A stretch of DNA of 64,000 bases from Hyphomicrobiales bacterium 4NK60-0047b (GTDB taxonomy: Bacteria; Pseudomonadota; Alphaproteobacteria; Rhizobiales; HXMU1428-3), in contig BAABWY010000004.1 in the NCBI GenBank assembly GCA_040367435.1, positions 186,001-250,000 on the forward strand, read 5' to 3'. Shown piece by piece: positions 48,495-59,248 of the stretch. The translations under genes and the position numbers were made by a program. The stretch's first letter is position 1, and each line of letters opens with the position of its first letter. The notes beneath the pieces are model-generated. The model made no database searches. It was not told the origin of the DNA and saw only the letters and a list, made by a program, of their open reading frames with translations.

Positions 48495-49547
48495 TTAAAT
48501 GCCAGGTTTTTTTAACTTTGAATCGCGTGTCTCAACCATTTTTTCAACAGCAATAATCTCTTTAAACCATTGTTTCATTGGTTTCGCCGGAGTGCCTCCG
48601 TAACGACCTTTGGCAGGGACACTTTTATGAACATTGCTTGATGCCGCAATTTGAGCACCATCACCAATTTCGATATGGCCAACGGCACCTGTTTGGCCCC
48701 CCATAACAACGTAATTACCAATTTTACAACTGCCAGATATGCCTGTTTGAGACACGATCACTGCGTGACAGCCAATTACCACATTATGACCTATTTGCAC
48801 AAGGTTATCTATTTTTGTGCCTTCACCAATGATTGTGTCAGTTAATGCGCCACGATCAATTGATGTATTTGCCCCAATTTCAACCTTATCTTGTATGATT
48901 ACACGGCCAATTTGTGGTACTTTTTTATGACCACCAGCGCCCATAATATACCCAAAACCATCCTGCCCGATAGCCGCACCTGAATGTATGGTTACTTCAT
49001 TGCCAACCAGACTATGGGTGAGAACGGAATTGGGGCCTATTTTACAATCACGGCCAATATAGGTTCTATAACCTATAACAGCGCCAGACGAAATAATTGT
49101 CCCTGAGCCAATATAGGCTTCTTTTCCAATTATGGCGCCAGCTTCTATTATAGCACCCTCTTCAATGACCGCTGAAGGGTCAATTAAACTACCAGTGTTT
49201 AATGTGGCACCTTGCGAGGAGGCGAGAGGATAAAACAGTTTAATGGCTTCCACGAAGGTTTCATGGGGCTTACTGGTTATAAAGCCGACCATATTTTCAG
49301 GGACTTTATCCTTGAACTTTGCGTTAAGGAAACAAGCAGAAGCTTTTGAACTTTGAAACGTTTCAAGTAATTTTTTATCTTCGAAAAAGCTTAAGTGACC
49401 TTCATTTGCAGCTGCAAGGCTTGCAACATCAGAAAGCTCTATCTCTTGCTTGCCATCTTCGGAAACAATTTCTTCAATATTGAGTTTTTCAGAAATTTCA
49501 GCAATCCGAAATGGACCGACCTTTTGGAAAAATCCGGGGTGCTCCAT
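48495..49547 (-). CDS. lpxD: UDP-3-O-acylglucosamine N-acyltransferase
   Basis: 350 aa. N-terminal uridine-binding domain (about 1-110), then a long left-handed beta helix of hexapeptide repeats ([41 protein letters not shown]) with the catalytic His in [15 protein letters not shown], and a C-terminal helix ([14 protein letters not shown]). Third enzyme of lipid A synthesis. A hairpin with a T-rich tail separates it from bamA. Confidence 0.96.
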   Translation of the reverse strand: MEHPGFFQKVGPFRIAEISEKLNIEEIVSEDGKQEIELSDVASLAAANEGHLSFFEDKKLLETFQSSKASACFLNAKFKDKVPENMVGFITSKPHETFVEAIKLFYPLASSQGATLNTGSLIDPSAVIEEGAIIEAGAIIGKEAYIGSGTIISSGAVIGYRTYIGRDCKIGPNSVLTHSLVGNEVTIHSGAAIGQDGFGYIMGAGGHKKVPQIGRVIIQDKVEIGANTSIDRGALTDTIIGEGTKIDNLVQIGHNVVIGCHAVIVSQTGISGSCKIGNYVVMGGQTGAVGHIEIGDGAQIAASSNVHKSVPAKGRYGGTPAKPMKQWFKEIIAVEKMVETRDSKLKKPGI

Positions 49548-49564
49548 GGGCTGATCCTTTATAA

Positions 49565-49599
49565 AAATACCCTCATGCTCTCAATCGAGAACATGAGGG
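49565..49599 (-). terminator. Terminator or attenuator between bamA and lpxD
   Basis: CCCTCATG-c-TCTC (49570-49582) pairs with GAGA-a-CATGAGGG (49587-49599), 12 bp with one symmetric mismatch and a 4-nt loop. On the minus strand it is followed by TATTTTTAT. It lies between the bamA stop and the lpxD start and may reduce read-through. Confidence 0.75.
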
Positions 49600-49627
49600 G
49601 GCTAATTTTAGAAAATTATAACCTAGA

Positions 49628-52030
49628 TTAGAACTTTGTTGAAGCACCGAAGCGGAAAACTTCTTCTTCGTCGAAATCTTCTTTTTGAAGAACGTGAGAA
49701 TAATCAGCTCGAATTGGACCAACAGGTGAATCCCACAATACAGATATACCAACTGATGCTCTAATCGAATCCTGATCAAAAGCAGTCGTTGTAGTTGTAT
49801 CTGGTAGGTCGACATCATACACAGAGCCCGCATCAGCAAATACAGCTCCTGAAATACCTGTATTTTCAGTTAGATAAGGAATTGGGAAGCGTGCTTCAAC
49901 AGTGGCAGCGTAGAATACTTTACCACCCAATGCATCGCGATCACCAGTCGTTTCACGAGGACCTAAACCACCTGATTCAAAGCCACGTACGGTTTCACCA
50001 CCTTTAAAGAAATGATCATTCAATCGAACTTTATCACCACCCGTACCAGTAATTACACCACCGATGACACGTCCAACCAAGGTTATTTTATTCCATAAAG
50101 GATAGTATGCACGAGCTTCACCAACTGTTCTTAGGTAGTTTACATCACCACCAACACCTGCAAAATCTTGTGATACAGTAAGGTATAGACCACGGTTAGG
50201 TTTTTTACGGTGGTTACGAGTATCATAAGTTAACGAGTAACCAACAGATGAAATATTTGAAATACCTTCTTGCTGCCTAATCGCATCAGATGCACCGTTT
50301 GTAATTTCATAGATATCGTCACGAGTAAATGTGTATCGTACTGAACCGCGCAAGTTTTCAGCTACTGGGAAGCCAAGACGGATACCACCACCTGTTTTAC
50401 GGTTTTTAAAGTTAGATTCGTCTGAACGGTCGATTTCTTTATGGAAAAGATCAAAGCCTGCAGCCAAGTTCATATCCAAGAAACGAGGTTCGGTAAAACT
50501 TAGGTCAATTTGTTGACGTTCAAAGCTACCACCTAAACTTAAGCGAAGGAATTGACCGTTACCTAGCAAGTTACGTTCTGTAATTGAGATATCACCGATG
50601 ACACCTTCTGATGTTGAATAACCAGCACCGAAGCTTAATTCACCAGTATTTTTCTCTACGACACTTACATTCAGAATAACACGATCAGGAGATGAACCAG
50701 TTTCACGTGAAATATTAACTTTTTCAAAGAAACCTAGACTTTGAAGACGTTTTTTCGCATTTCTTACGAGTAATCTGTTGTAGGCGTCACCTTCAACTAG
50801 TCTAAATTCGCGGCGAATGACATAGTCTTTTGTCCGTGTGTTTCCGTAAACATTGATACGATCGATATAAACTCTAGGTCCTTCTTCGATCATGTATGTA
50901 ATGCCAACAGTGCGACCAATAGGGTCTCGTTCGATACGTGGACGCACTTGAGCAAAAGCATAACCTTGCGCGGATACGGCTAAAGTTAAGGCTTCAATTG
51001 TTTTATCAATTTTTGTGGCATCATAAATAGCGCCAGGTTTGGTTAGAACACTTCCACCTAGTACATCAACATTAATCGCAGCAACAGTTGTTTCAACATT
51101 TACATTACCTATTCTGTAAAGCCCACCTTCATCTACAGTGAAAGTGATAAAAAATGCTTTACCTTCGGCGTCAATATCAGCAACAGCGTTCAGTACGCGA
51201 GCATCTGCATAACCGTTAGAAAGATAATATCTACGTACTAATTCACGGTCCACATTCAACCGATCCGGATCGTAAATGTCATTTGATTTTAAGAAGCTTA
51301 AAAGACCAGATTCACCCGTTGTGATTACATCCTTCAGTTGGCTATCTGAAAATGCCTGGTTACCAATAAAGTTGATACTCTTAACCTTTGTTGAATCACC
51401 TTCTACGATTTCATAGACAAGATTTACACGATTATGAGGAAGCTTGATGATTTTAGCTTCAACTTTAGCTGTGAAGATACCGCGCACTTGGTAAAGATCT
51501 AAAATTCTCTGAATATCTGATTGTACACGAGCACGTGTGTAGATTGCGCGAGTTTTGGATTGCACTTCTGCAGAGATAGAGGCGTTGTCTACTTCTTTGT
51601 TGCCTTCAAAAGCGACTTTGTTAATTACAGGGTTTTCTTCGACTGAAACTGTAACAGTACCGCCTGATTTATCGATAGAAATGTCACTGAAAAGGCCCGT
51701 TCCAAATAAAGATTGAAGTGAATCATCAACAGCAAAAGCTGAATATTGATCACCTACTCCAAATTTTAGATAGGACTTGACTGTTTCTGGTTCAACACGG
51801 CGGTTACCTGTTACCCGAATAGCACTAACAGTGCCTGATTGAGCATGAGCTGTTGCTATGCTGAATGGTGAAATTGAGTTTCCTGCTAATTGAGCTTCAT
51901 TCAATGAAGTACCAATAGCGAAAGTCGCACTTGTTATCCCTAAACACAAGATTGCTGCCTTGATGGTTCGACCAAGGGTTTTTTGCCCTTTAGCTGACTT
52001 TACCAGTTTGGCATTACCTACAAAAACCAT
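49628..52030 (-). CDS. bamA: Outer membrane protein assembly factor BamA
   Basis: 800 aa. A long signal sequence (hydrophobic core about residues 23-40, probable cleavage after ATAHA near residue 63) leads into five POTRA repeats (about 68-420, for example SAIRVTGNRRVEPETV, KSINFIGNQAFSDSQL, IDRINVYGNTRTKDYVIRREF). The C-terminal 16-strand barrel (about 445-800) includes FFKGGETVRGFESGGLGPR, the conserved L6 region with VRGF, and ends in Phe. BamA is the core of the machine that inserts outer-membrane barrels. Order rseP-bamA-lpxD is the common proteobacterial one. Confidence 0.97.
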   Translation of the reverse strand: MVFVGNAKLVKSAKGQKTLGRTIKAAILCLGITSATFAIGTSLNEAQLAGNSISPFSIATAHAQSGTVSAIRVTGNRRVEPETVKSYLKFGVGDQYSAFAVDDSLQSLFGTGLFSDISIDKSGGTVTVSVEENPVINKVAFEGNKEVDNASISAEVQSKTRAIYTRARVQSDIQRILDLYQVRGIFTAKVEAKIIKLPHNRVNLVYEIVEGDSTKVKSINFIGNQAFSDSQLKDVITTGESGLLSFLKSNDIYDPDRLNVDRELVRRYYLSNGYADARVLNAVADIDAEGKAFFITFTVDEGGLYRIGNVNVETTVAAINVDVLGGSVLTKPGAIYDATKIDKTIEALTLAVSAQGYAFAQVRPRIERDPIGRTVGITYMIEEGPRVYIDRINVYGNTRTKDYVIRREFRLVEGDAYNRLLVRNAKKRLQSLGFFEKVNISRETGSSPDRVILNVSVVEKNTGELSFGAGYSTSEGVIGDISITERNLLGNGQFLRLSLGGSFERQQIDLSFTEPRFLDMNLAAGFDLFHKEIDRSDESNFKNRKTGGGIRLGFPVAENLRGSVRYTFTRDDIYEITNGASDAIRQQEGISNISSVGYSLTYDTRNHRKKPNRGLYLTVSQDFAGVGGDVNYLRTVGEARAYYPLWNKITLVGRVIGGVITGTGGDKVRLNDHFFKGGETVRGFESGGLGPRETTGDRDALGGKVFYAATVEARFPIPYLTENTGISGAVFADAGSVYDVDLPDTTTTTAFDQDSIRASVGISVLWDSPVGPIRADYSHVLQKEDFDEEEVFRFGASTKF

Positions 52031-52298
52031 TCTAAATACGTGCCCCTTAAAAAGTGCGCTTATTACACAACACTAATTTGACTTTTTTATACGCATTTAC
52101 CACACGAAAACACATGTATCCCCAGATCCTTTTATAAGACAATTTAATCAGTTTTATAAAAAGTTCCCTAATCCGCGGACACATTCAGTGCAGCTTACTG
52201 TTTAACTGTACAGATTCATTCTCCAAATGCAAAGAGCCTTTTAAGCAACATTTAACTTTATTTAATGTTTTTTTAGCTTTTTTGCGAAACTTAAGTCG

Positions 52299-53441
52299 TT
52301 AATTAAACCAACCAATATCATTTTTTGTGGCCAACAGCATCATCCCTAATAAAAGAGCTAAACCTGCTCTAAAACTATATTCCATCACTCTTTCGCTAGC
52401 TGGTTTGCCTCTAATAGCTTCAACGGCATAAAACAACAGATGTCCGCCATCCAGCATTGGGATTGGAAATAAGTTAAATAATCCAATGCTTACAGACAAA
52501 AGTCCTGCGATATACAATGTGGAAACCAGTCCAAAGCCGGAAAAATGATTAACAATTTTTCCGATGCCAATAGGACCGTTTAGTTTATCTATTGACTCTC
52601 GGCCTGTTAATAATTTTGAGATATATCCTAAAGTACTGGTGATAATAAATTGCGTCTGCTTTTTTGCAGCATTTGCGGCCCCTAGAAGAGTATATTTTTC
52701 TGTGACCCAGGTTGTTTTATCTCTTGAAGGGCCAACACCAATTCGTCCCATAGAAACTTTTCGCCCCATGCCATTATCAACCATTTTAAGTTCTGGCGTA
52801 ATTGGAATGGTTAAAGCTTCTTTTTCTCTCAAAACCGTTAGTTTTAAATTTTCTTCACCGCTAAATGAAACAATACGAAAAATATCATTGAAAAACTTAG
52901 TTTCGGTACCATTAATGTGGGTGATTTGATCGCCTTTAAGAAGCCCTGCTTTTTCAGCGGGACTCTCTTTAACGACTATATCGATTAACCCTGAAGGTCC
53001 TTGTTGTCCATTTGCATAATGTATACCTGAGAAGATTATCCAACCGAGTAAAAAACTTGCGATCGGCCCAGCAGCTACAACTAATGCTTTTTGCCATAAA
53101 GGCTTATTATGGAATGCACCGGCTTTTTGTTCCGATGTCAGTTTATCAAAGGCTTCTTTGTCTTCAGCGCTTGCAGCGTTTGCATCATCAGAAAATTTTA
53201 CATAGCCCCCAAGTGGGATCCAGCAAAATTTCCATCTTGTGTTTTGCTTATCTGTAAAGCCAAAGATTTCTTTACCAAAGCCAATTGAAAAAGCATCAAT
53301 TGTAACATTGCACCATCTTGCGACCATGAAATGTCCGAGTTCGTGGAAAAACACTACAAGTGTCATAACAAACAGTATTGGCAACACCCATCCGGTTATT
53401 ACACCCGGGATTGAGGTTATAATCTGTGTTATTAGTTCCAT
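52299..53441 (-). CDS. rseP: Site-2 membrane metalloprotease RseP
   Basis: 380 aa intramembrane zinc protease. Zinc-binding HELGH in VVFFHELGHFMVARW within the first membrane segment and NLFPIPMLDGGHLLF (third zinc ligand) near the C-terminus. One PDZ domain lies between (about 165-235, SPAEKAGLLKGDQITHINGT). RseP cuts anti-sigma factors such as RseA and leftover signal peptides. 268 bp separate it from bamA; dxr is upstream. Confidence 0.96.
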   Translation of the reverse strand: MELITQIITSIPGVITGWVLPILFVMTLVVFFHELGHFMVARWCNVTIDAFSIGFGKEIFGFTDKQNTRWKFCWIPLGGYVKFSDDANAASAEDKEAFDKLTSEQKAGAFHNKPLWQKALVVAAGPIASFLLGWIIFSGIHYANGQQGPSGLIDIVVKESPAEKAGLLKGDQITHINGTETKFFNDIFRIVSFSGEENLKLTVLREKEALTIPITPELKMVDNGMGRKVSMGRIGVGPSRDKTTWVTEKYTLLGAANAAKKQTQFIITSTLGYISKLLTGRESIDKLNGPIGIGKIVNHFSGFGLVSTLYIAGLLSVSIGLFNLFPIPMLDGGHLLFYAVEAIRGKPASERVMEYSFRAGLALLLGMMLLATKNDIGWFN

Positions 53442-53653
53442 AATGCAGTGTATCCTTTAATTTGATTTCAAAATTAGCTTTCATTTTGTCAAAATTCAGG
53501 CCGATTTATTCTCATTTAAGTTATTTGCGCAAATTTTTAAACCCTTAAAGTCGTCTCGATTTTGCACAATATAGTTTGAGCCCTTAATCTGTTTTGATAC
53601 AGGTGTGGCTCGTTAAGTTAAAAATAATCAATCCGTCTGTATTTCGCTGTTAT

Positions 53654-54823
53654 TCAGAGCAAGTTCGAAGCCATAGTTCGCGCTAACTGATCTATTCTCA
53701 ATATATCATTAACGCAAAATCTATCTGTTGAAGTTAGTTCATTTTGAATTTTTTCAAGGACTTTTTCAATTATCTGGGGGATTTCAATGTAAGAACAGTT
53801 ATTCTTAAGAAATGCATCAACTGCGATTTCATTTGCTGCATTTAAAGCCGGCCCATTAAAGGCCTCAGATTCCATAACCTGCCGTGCTAATTTCAAGCAG
53901 GGAAAGCGTACTTCATCGCCAGCTTCAAAATCCATTTTGCTTATTTCTACTAAGTTTATAGGCTCAATCGGCGTTTTCATTCTTTGGGGCCAGGAAAGAC
54001 TATAAGCAATTGGTACGCGCATATCTGGTTCGCTCAATTGTGCCAGAACTGAGCCATCAAAAAAACTAACAAGACAATGGATAATTGATTGAGGGTGTAC
54101 AACCATATCAACCTGGTTAGCTTTTAGAGAAAATAGATGTTTTGCCTCTATTAATTCTAGGCCTTTGTTCATTAGGGTGGCTGAATCAATTGTTATCTTT
54201 GCGCCCATTTCCCAGTTTGGATGTTTAAGAGCTTGTTCTTTAGACACATGCTTCAACTGATCCATAGTCAAAGTGCGGAATGGGCCACCTGAGGCTGTAA
54301 GTGTTAATTTTGAAATGTCTGATATTTGGTGACCAGCTAAACATTGAAACGCTGCTGAATGTTCTGAATCAACGGGTATGAGTGTGGTTTGGTGTTGTTT
54401 AGCTGATTGCATAAATAAATCGCCAGCTGAAACGAGGCATTCTTTGTTCGCTAATGCGACAAGCTTGGAATTTTCTAAGGCTTTTAAGGTGGGTTTTAAA
54501 CCAGCTACCCCCACAATTGCTGCCATACATATGTCAACAGGTATTGATGCAGCTTCAATAATAGTTTGTTCGCCGGCACCACACTGAATATTAGTTCCTG
54601 CCAATGCTTCTTTTAATTCATCATATTTTTCTTCACAGGCGGTTGCCACAAAATCAACCTGCAACTCAATCGCCTGTTTTGCTAATAGTTGAATGTTATG
54701 ATTGCCGGTAATGGCGACTACTTGAAATTTTTCTTTGTTACGCCTGATTAGATCTAGAGTATTTTGTCCTATTGTTCCTGTGGCACCCAAAATGGAAACA
54801 GACTTGATAGAATTTTGATCCAT
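53654..54823 (-). CDS. dxr: 1-deoxy-D-xylulose 5-phosphate reductoisomerase
   Basis: 389 aa. NADPH-binding LGATGTIGQNTLDLI, then LANKECLVSAGDLF, metal- and substrate-binding PVDSEHSAAFQCL, LTASGGPFRTL and MGAKITIDSATLMNKGLELIEA. Second enzyme of the MEP isoprenoid pathway, whose later steps come from ispDF at 5310. GGAAG about 7 nt upstream supports the start. It lies 149 bp after cdsA. Confidence 0.97.
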   Translation of the reverse strand: MDQNSIKSVSILGATGTIGQNTLDLIRRNKEKFQVVAITGNHNIQLLAKQAIELQVDFVATACEEKYDELKEALAGTNIQCGAGEQTIIEAASIPVDICMAAIVGVAGLKPTLKALENSKLVALANKECLVSAGDLFMQSAKQHQTTLIPVDSEHSAAFQCLAGHQISDISKLTLTASGGPFRTLTMDQLKHVSKEQALKHPNWEMGAKITIDSATLMNKGLELIEAKHLFSLKANQVDMVVHPQSIIHCLVSFFDGSVLAQLSEPDMRVPIAYSLSWPQRMKTPIEPINLVEISKMDFEAGDEVRFPCLKLARQVMESEAFNGPALNAANEIAVDAFLKNNCSYIEIPQIIEKVLEKIQNELTSTDRFCVNDILRIDQLARTMASNLL

Positions 54824-54972
54824 TAATTTCTTCCCTACAGAGGTTTTTATTGAGTGCCTTAGGTCTCTTATAAGAAATCATTACAGCATTCTTGCTTTAT
54901 AAATATTGTTCTTCGCTTTTGGATAGAGAGCTTTGGCCCTATTTAGAAGCTTAATTCATTATATTTGTAGTT

Positions 54973-55887
54973 TTAAAGCAGCCAGATAAGCAGGCCTTGG
55001 CCTGGGTTTTCTGCATTATGCAAGGCTGCTATAATCGCTGCACCGATTGCAGCAAAAATAACGCCGTCTAACCGATCTAGGATACCTCCGTGACCAGGGA
55101 TTAAATGACTGCTATCTTTTACGCCAAAGTGCCGTTTTATAGCACTTTCAAACAGATCACCACATTGAGCAATGGTTGAAAGCACCAAACCTATAAGAGC
55201 GGGTATTATTGGATTTTGATTGATTGAGAAGGCAAACAACGCCCCGATAATAAAACCGCCAAACAGCCCACCGAAGAAGCCTGACCACGTTTTACCCGGT
55301 GATATTGCTGGCGCTAATTTTTTGCCGCCAAAGTGCCTACCCGCAAAATAAGCTGCGGTATCAGTTCCCCAAACGACGAAAAAGAGAAAGAGAATTGCAT
55401 AAAACCCTAAATTTGGATCTGAGCGAAGATATATGAGACTGAAAATAGGTAGGCCTACATAAAACAAACCAGATAGAGCCCATTTAGAGCGCCACCAATA
55501 GTGAGTTGACCAAGAGGCCAGGAAACCAGCTGCGAAAAGAATGGCTGCAAAAAGAAACCATTCATTTAAAAAAAACGCTGCGATAGCAATAGTAATGGAT
55601 GAAATCTGAATTGATAATTGAAGGTACGTATCATTATTCGTCAATCGTCCCCATTCCCAGCACATCAAAACCAAAAACACGCCGCACAGTCCGATGAAAG
55701 CTGTGAAACTGTGCCATGATAAATAGATTACTCCGGCTGCCAAAATGATAGCTGATATTGTTCGAACTAATAATTCTCGATTGAATATCTTTTTCTGTGG
55801 AGCTTTTTCGCTGGATTGATCGGTCTGCCCAACATTATTAAATTTTAGCAGATCTCTAAATTTATCTTTCACAAACTTGTCTTTCAC
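54973..55887 (-). CDS. cdsA: Phosphatidate cytidylyltransferase CdsA
   Basis: 304 aa multi-spanning membrane enzyme making CDP-diacylglycerol from phosphatidate and CTP. The family signature is seen near the C-terminus: CGDLFESAIKRHFGVKDSSH followed by LIPGHGGILDRLDG. Six to eight membrane segments follow a polar N-terminal stretch of about 35 residues. I set the start at the GTG at 55887, whose GTGA overlaps the uppS stop and has GAGG about 8 nt before it; ATG 55905 is possible. The open frame continues to 55983 but would overlap uppS by 100 bp. Confidence 0.93.
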   Translation of the reverse strand: MKDKFVKDKFRDLLKFNNVGQTDQSSEKAPQKKIFNRELLVRTISAIILAAGVIYLSWHSFTAFIGLCGVFLVLMCWEWGRLTNNDTYLQLSIQISSITIAIAAFFLNEWFLFAAILFAAGFLASWSTHYWWRSKWALSGLFYVGLPIFSLIYLRSDPNLGFYAILFLFFVVWGTDTAAYFAGRHFGGKKLAPAISPGKTWSGFFGGLFGGFIIGALFAFSINQNPIIPALIGLVLSTIAQCGDLFESAIKRHFGVKDSSHLIPGHGGILDRLDGVIFAAIGAAIIAALHNAENPGQGLLIWLL

Positions 55888-56648
55888 GGTGCAGACCTCG
55901 CACATACACCGCCATATCTCCGGTCTCGATTGTAAAAGATATCGATAGCTTCTTCGAATTTTTCTTTCGTGAAATCTGGCCAATTACAATCGAGAAACAC
56001 AAATTCAGAATATGCTAGTTGCCAAAGAAGAAAATTACTGATGCGATATTCACCGCTTGTACGAATTAAAAGGTCCGGATCTGGTAAATCACCAGTATCC
56101 AGGCTTTGATTAAAAAGATCCTCAGTGATTTCTTCAGATTTAATCAAGCCTTTGGCAACTTGATCAGCTAGTTTCTTTGTAGCTCTGATGATTTCATCAC
56201 GCCCGCCGTAATTAAAGGCAACAGTAAGTTGAAGGCCAGTATTTTCCTTAGTTTTTAATTCAGCCTTTTTCACCAGTTGGTAAAGCTCTGATGTTTCTTC
56301 TAAAGGGGCACCAATCATTCTGATACGAACATTAGCCTTGTGTAAGGTGTTTTCTTCTCGTTCAATGAATAGCTTCATCAAACGCATGAGCTCATCGACT
56401 TCAGGCTTAGGCCTTGACCAATTTTCTGATGAAAAACTAAAGAGAGTTAGGTAGGGAATTGAAAGATCTATGGCATTCTTTACTGTTGCTTTGACGGTAT
56501 CTACACCTTTTTTATGACCTGCAGTTCTGGGCAAACCTCGTTTTGCTGCCCAGCGACCATTGCCATCCATGATAATCGCAACATGACGTAATTCTTGGCG
56601 TAATTCGGGACGCAATTCTTGTCTCAAATTATCGCTTTGATCATTCAT
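55884..56648 (-). CDS. uppS: Undecaprenyl diphosphate synthase
   Basis: 254 aa cis-prenyltransferase producing the lipid carrier for peptidoglycan and LPS. HVAIIMDGNGRWAAKRGLPR carries the catalytic Asp; TLFSFSSENWSRP, NYGGRDEI and LLIRTSGEYRISNFLLWQL follow. The ATG at 56648 is chosen although its ribosome site is weak. The N-terminus contains an internal repeat (LRQEL, RPELRQELR) coded by near-identical DNA units just before the domain, which looks like a small recent expansion. Confidence 0.95.
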   Translation of the reverse strand: MNDQSDNLRQELRPELRQELRHVAIIMDGNGRWAAKRGLPRTAGHKKGVDTVKATVKNAIDLSIPYLTLFSFSSENWSRPKPEVDELMRLMKLFIEREENTLHKANVRIRMIGAPLEETSELYQLVKKAELKTKENTGLQLTVAFNYGGRDEIIRATKKLADQVAKGLIKSEEITEDLFNQSLDTGDLPDPDLLIRTSGEYRISNFLLWQLAYSEFVFLDCNWPDFTKEKFEEAIDIFYNRDRRYGGVCARSAP

Positions 56649-56708
56649 AAATAACACTCGAATTTGGTTTGTTGATATTACTGCAGGTCAATTCAATACT
56701 GGTTTGGC

Positions 56709-57272
56709 TTATACTTGCATAATTTCAGCTTCTTTAGTTGATAAAGTGCTATCAATCTCATCTACAAACTTTTTTGTTAGTTCATCAACTTTTGCGCCTT
56801 GGCTGTGTTGTTCATCCTGGCCGATATCACCGTCTTTTTCCTGTTTTTTCAAAACATCCATACCATCTCTTCGAACATTGCGAACAGCGACACGAGCTTG
56901 TTCAGCATATTTTGCGGCGACTTTTGTGAGTTCAGCACGGCGTTCTTCGTTTAATTCTGGGATATTGATGCGAAGAGTGGCTCCTTCAACATTAGGATTT
57001 AGCCCTAGGCCAGATTCTCTAATTGCTTTTTCAACGGCTGCGACTTGAGATTGGTCCCAAACGCTCACAGTGATTGAACGTGGCTCTGGAACAGAGACAG
57101 TTGCTACTTGGCTTAGCGGCATTGGTGAGCCATAAGCCATTACGTTTACGGGGTCTAATAAAGAAGCGCTGGCACGGCCAGTACGTAAACCAGAAAAATC
57201 ACTTTTTAGAGATGCTATTGCACCTTTCATTCGTTTTTCAATATCGCTCAAATCGAATGTTCCATCTGACAT
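56709..57272 (-). CDS. frr: Ribosome recycling factor
   Basis: 187 aa, family-typical. [33 protein letters not shown] at the start (in two blocks), [14 protein letters not shown] in the middle, and [21 protein letters not shown] near the end. Works with EF-G to split post-termination ribosomes. Middle gene of pyrH-frr-uppS, a conserved bacterial order. Confidence 0.98.
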   Translation of the reverse strand: MSDGTFDLSDIEKRMKGAIASLKSDFSGLRTGRASASLLDPVNVMAYGSPMPLSQVATVSVPEPRSITVSVWDQSQVAAVEKAIRESGLGLNPNVEGATLRINIPELNEERRAELTKVAAKYAEQARVAVRNVRRDGMDVLKKQEKDGDIGQDEQHSQGAKVDELTKKFVDEIDSTLSTKEAEIMQV

Positions 57273-57329
57273 GATCGTTTCCTTTATGCTTTCTCTTTAT
57301 TTTTTTGACTAACTTATCTTTTTATATAT

Positions 57330-58049
57330 TTAACTTTTGACATAGGTTGCTGAGACTGTGCCATCAACCATTTTTACTAGATTGCCTTTTTCATGAATAG
57401 AAAAAATTACTAACGGTAATTTATTGTCTCGTGCCAAGGCTATAGCTGCCCCATCCATAATTTTTAAATCTTTTGCCAAAATGGTATCATAGTCAAGGCT
57501 ATCATAGCGTTTGGCTGTTGGGTCTTTTTTAGGATCTGCTGTGTAAACACCATCTACCTGTGTTGCTTTGGCGAGGCAATCACAATTCATCTCAATAGCT
57601 CTTAACGTTGAAGCTGTGTCTGTTGTAAAAAATGGATTTCCTGTGCCACCGACAAAAATTACAATGCGACCTTCTTTTAAATGATCTAGCGCATGGTTTC
57701 TTACATAAGGTTCACATACAGTTGGCATTGGAATGGCTGACATGACAACGACTTCCACGCCGAACTCTTTCAAAACACCTTGCAAGCCTAAACCATTCAT
57801 GACTGTTGCCAACATGCCCATATAGTCAGCCGAGGCACGGTCCATCCCCTTTGCCGTTCCCGTCATACCGCGAAAAATATTACCACCGCCAACTACAATG
57901 GCGATCTCGACGCCTTTTTTCGCAGCGGTTGCAATTTCGCTGGCATATTGGCGGGTGGTTTCCATATTGATGCCATAGTCATCTTCACCCATGAGCGCTT
58001 CACCAGATAGTTTTAATAAAAGACGCTTATATTTGGGGCTATCTGACAT
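57330..58049 (-). CDS. pyrH: Uridylate kinase
   Basis: 239 aa amino-acid-kinase fold enzyme phosphorylating [58 protein letters not shown] and [13 protein letters not shown] are all typical. The ATG at 58049 is preferred (GGAG 8 nt upstream) over a GTG three codons earlier. A strong terminator separates it from tsf, so it is at least partly expressed from its own promoter in 58050-58178. Confidence 0.97.
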   Translation of the reverse strand: MSDSPKYKRLLLKLSGEALMGEDDYGINMETTRQYASEIATAAKKGVEIAIVVGGGNIFRGMTGTAKGMDRASADYMGMLATVMNGLGLQGVLKEFGVEVVVMSAIPMPTVCEPYVRNHALDHLKEGRIVIFVGGTGNPFFTTDTASTLRAIEMNCDCLAKATQVDGVYTADPKKDPTAKRYDSLDYDTILAKDLKIMDGAAIALARDNKLPLVIFSIHEKGNLVKMVDGTVSATYVKS

Positions 58050-58178
58050 AAGGGGCACTCCTTCATTTATTCAACGCTGCTCAAAAGCTTTATACGATCT
58101 CTTACCATTGCTCAATTTAATTAGCTAAATAAATGGATCATTTGTTTTATAAGAGACTAAAATGACTAAACTAGACAC

Positions 58179-58218
58179 AAAAAAACCGGTTCAAAGTTTT
58201 CCTATGAACCGGTTTTTT
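58179..58218 (-). terminator. Intrinsic terminator after tsf
   Basis: AAAAAACCGGTTCA (58180-58193) pairs with TGAACCGGTTTTTT (58205-58218) across an 11-nt loop. On the minus strand the stem ends in seven T. It closes the rpsB-tsf unit. Confidence 0.93.
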
Positions 58219-58234
58219 AAAATTTGTATATAAA

Positions 58235-59155
58235 TTAAACGCCTGCAGTTGCAGCCACTTCAGCCGCAAAATCAGATTCTTCAACTTCGATGCCTTCACC
58301 GAGTTCAAAACGTACGAAGCCTTTAAATTCAACAGGGGCTCCAATATCGCTTTCAGCGTTTTTAATGGCTTTTTCAACTGTGTTTTCGCCATCAATAACG
58401 AAGACTTGTTTCAATAGAACAACTTCTTCATAGAATTTACGGATACGGCCTTCGATCATTTTTTCAATGATGTTGTCTGGCTTACCTGATTCACGAGCTT
58501 GTTCAGTTAAAACAGCTTTTTCGCGCTCTACAACTGCTGGATCAAGGTCTTCAACAGTTGCTGAAAGTGGGTTGATCGCTGCGATGTGCATAGCAATTTG
58601 CTTGCCCAAGCTTTCCGCTTTAGCTGCATCGCCAGTTGTTTCTAACGCGACAAGTACACCGATTTTACCAAGACCTGGAACGGTTGCGTTATGGATATAA
58701 CCAGCAACAGCACCATTTTCGACTGATAATTGAGCGCCACGGCGATAGTTCATGTTCTCGCCAATTGTACCGACCATTTCTTTGATATAATCTTCGATTG
58801 ACATGTCTTTGCCAGGAAATTCAACGTTGGCTAGATCATCAACACCTTTTTCAAGGGCTACGTCACCAATTTTAGCTACAATTTCTTGGAACTGTTCGTT
58901 ACGAGCAACAAAGTCTGTTTCGGAGTTAACTTCAACAACAACACCTTGCGTGCCGCTTGTTTTAATGCCAACAAGTCCTTCAGCAGCTACACGGCCTGCT
59001 TTTTTAGCCGCTTTTGCTAAACCTTTTGTACGCAACCAATCGATTGCTTGCTCTAGATTGCCGTCAGCTTCTTTTAGTGCAGCTTTACAATCCATCATGC
59101 CTGCGCCAGTTGTTTCGCGCAGTTCTTTAACCATGCTTGCTGTAATTTCAGCCAT
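58235..59155 (-). CDS. tsf: Elongation factor Ts
   Basis: 306 aa. N-terminal UBA-like domain with [19 protein letters not shown], the core with [19 protein letters not shown] and FVARN, and two dimerisation subdomains. It exchanges guanine nucleotide on EF-Tu. GAGG about 9 nt upstream supports the start. It follows rpsB by 93 bp, the universal bacterial order. Confidence 0.98.
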   Translation of the reverse strand: MAEITASMVKELRETTGAGMMDCKAALKEADGNLEQAIDWLRTKGLAKAAKKAGRVAAEGLVGIKTSGTQGVVVEVNSETDFVARNEQFQEIVAKIGDVALEKGVDDLANVEFPGKDMSIEDYIKEMVGTIGENMNYRRGAQLSVENGAVAGYIHNATVPGLGKIGVLVALETTGDAAKAESLGKQIAMHIAAINPLSATVEDLDPAVVEREKAVLTEQARESGKPDNIIEKMIEGRIRKFYEEVVLLKQVFVIDGENTVEKAIKNAESDIGAPVEFKGFVRFELGEGIEVEESDFAAEVAATAGV

Positions 59156-59248
59156 ATCACTTGCCTCAAATTTTGTTTAATAGATTTTGATCGTGAATTA
59201 TTAAGGCAAGATCCTGATGACAAGATCTTACCTCAGTTTGTATTTGCT

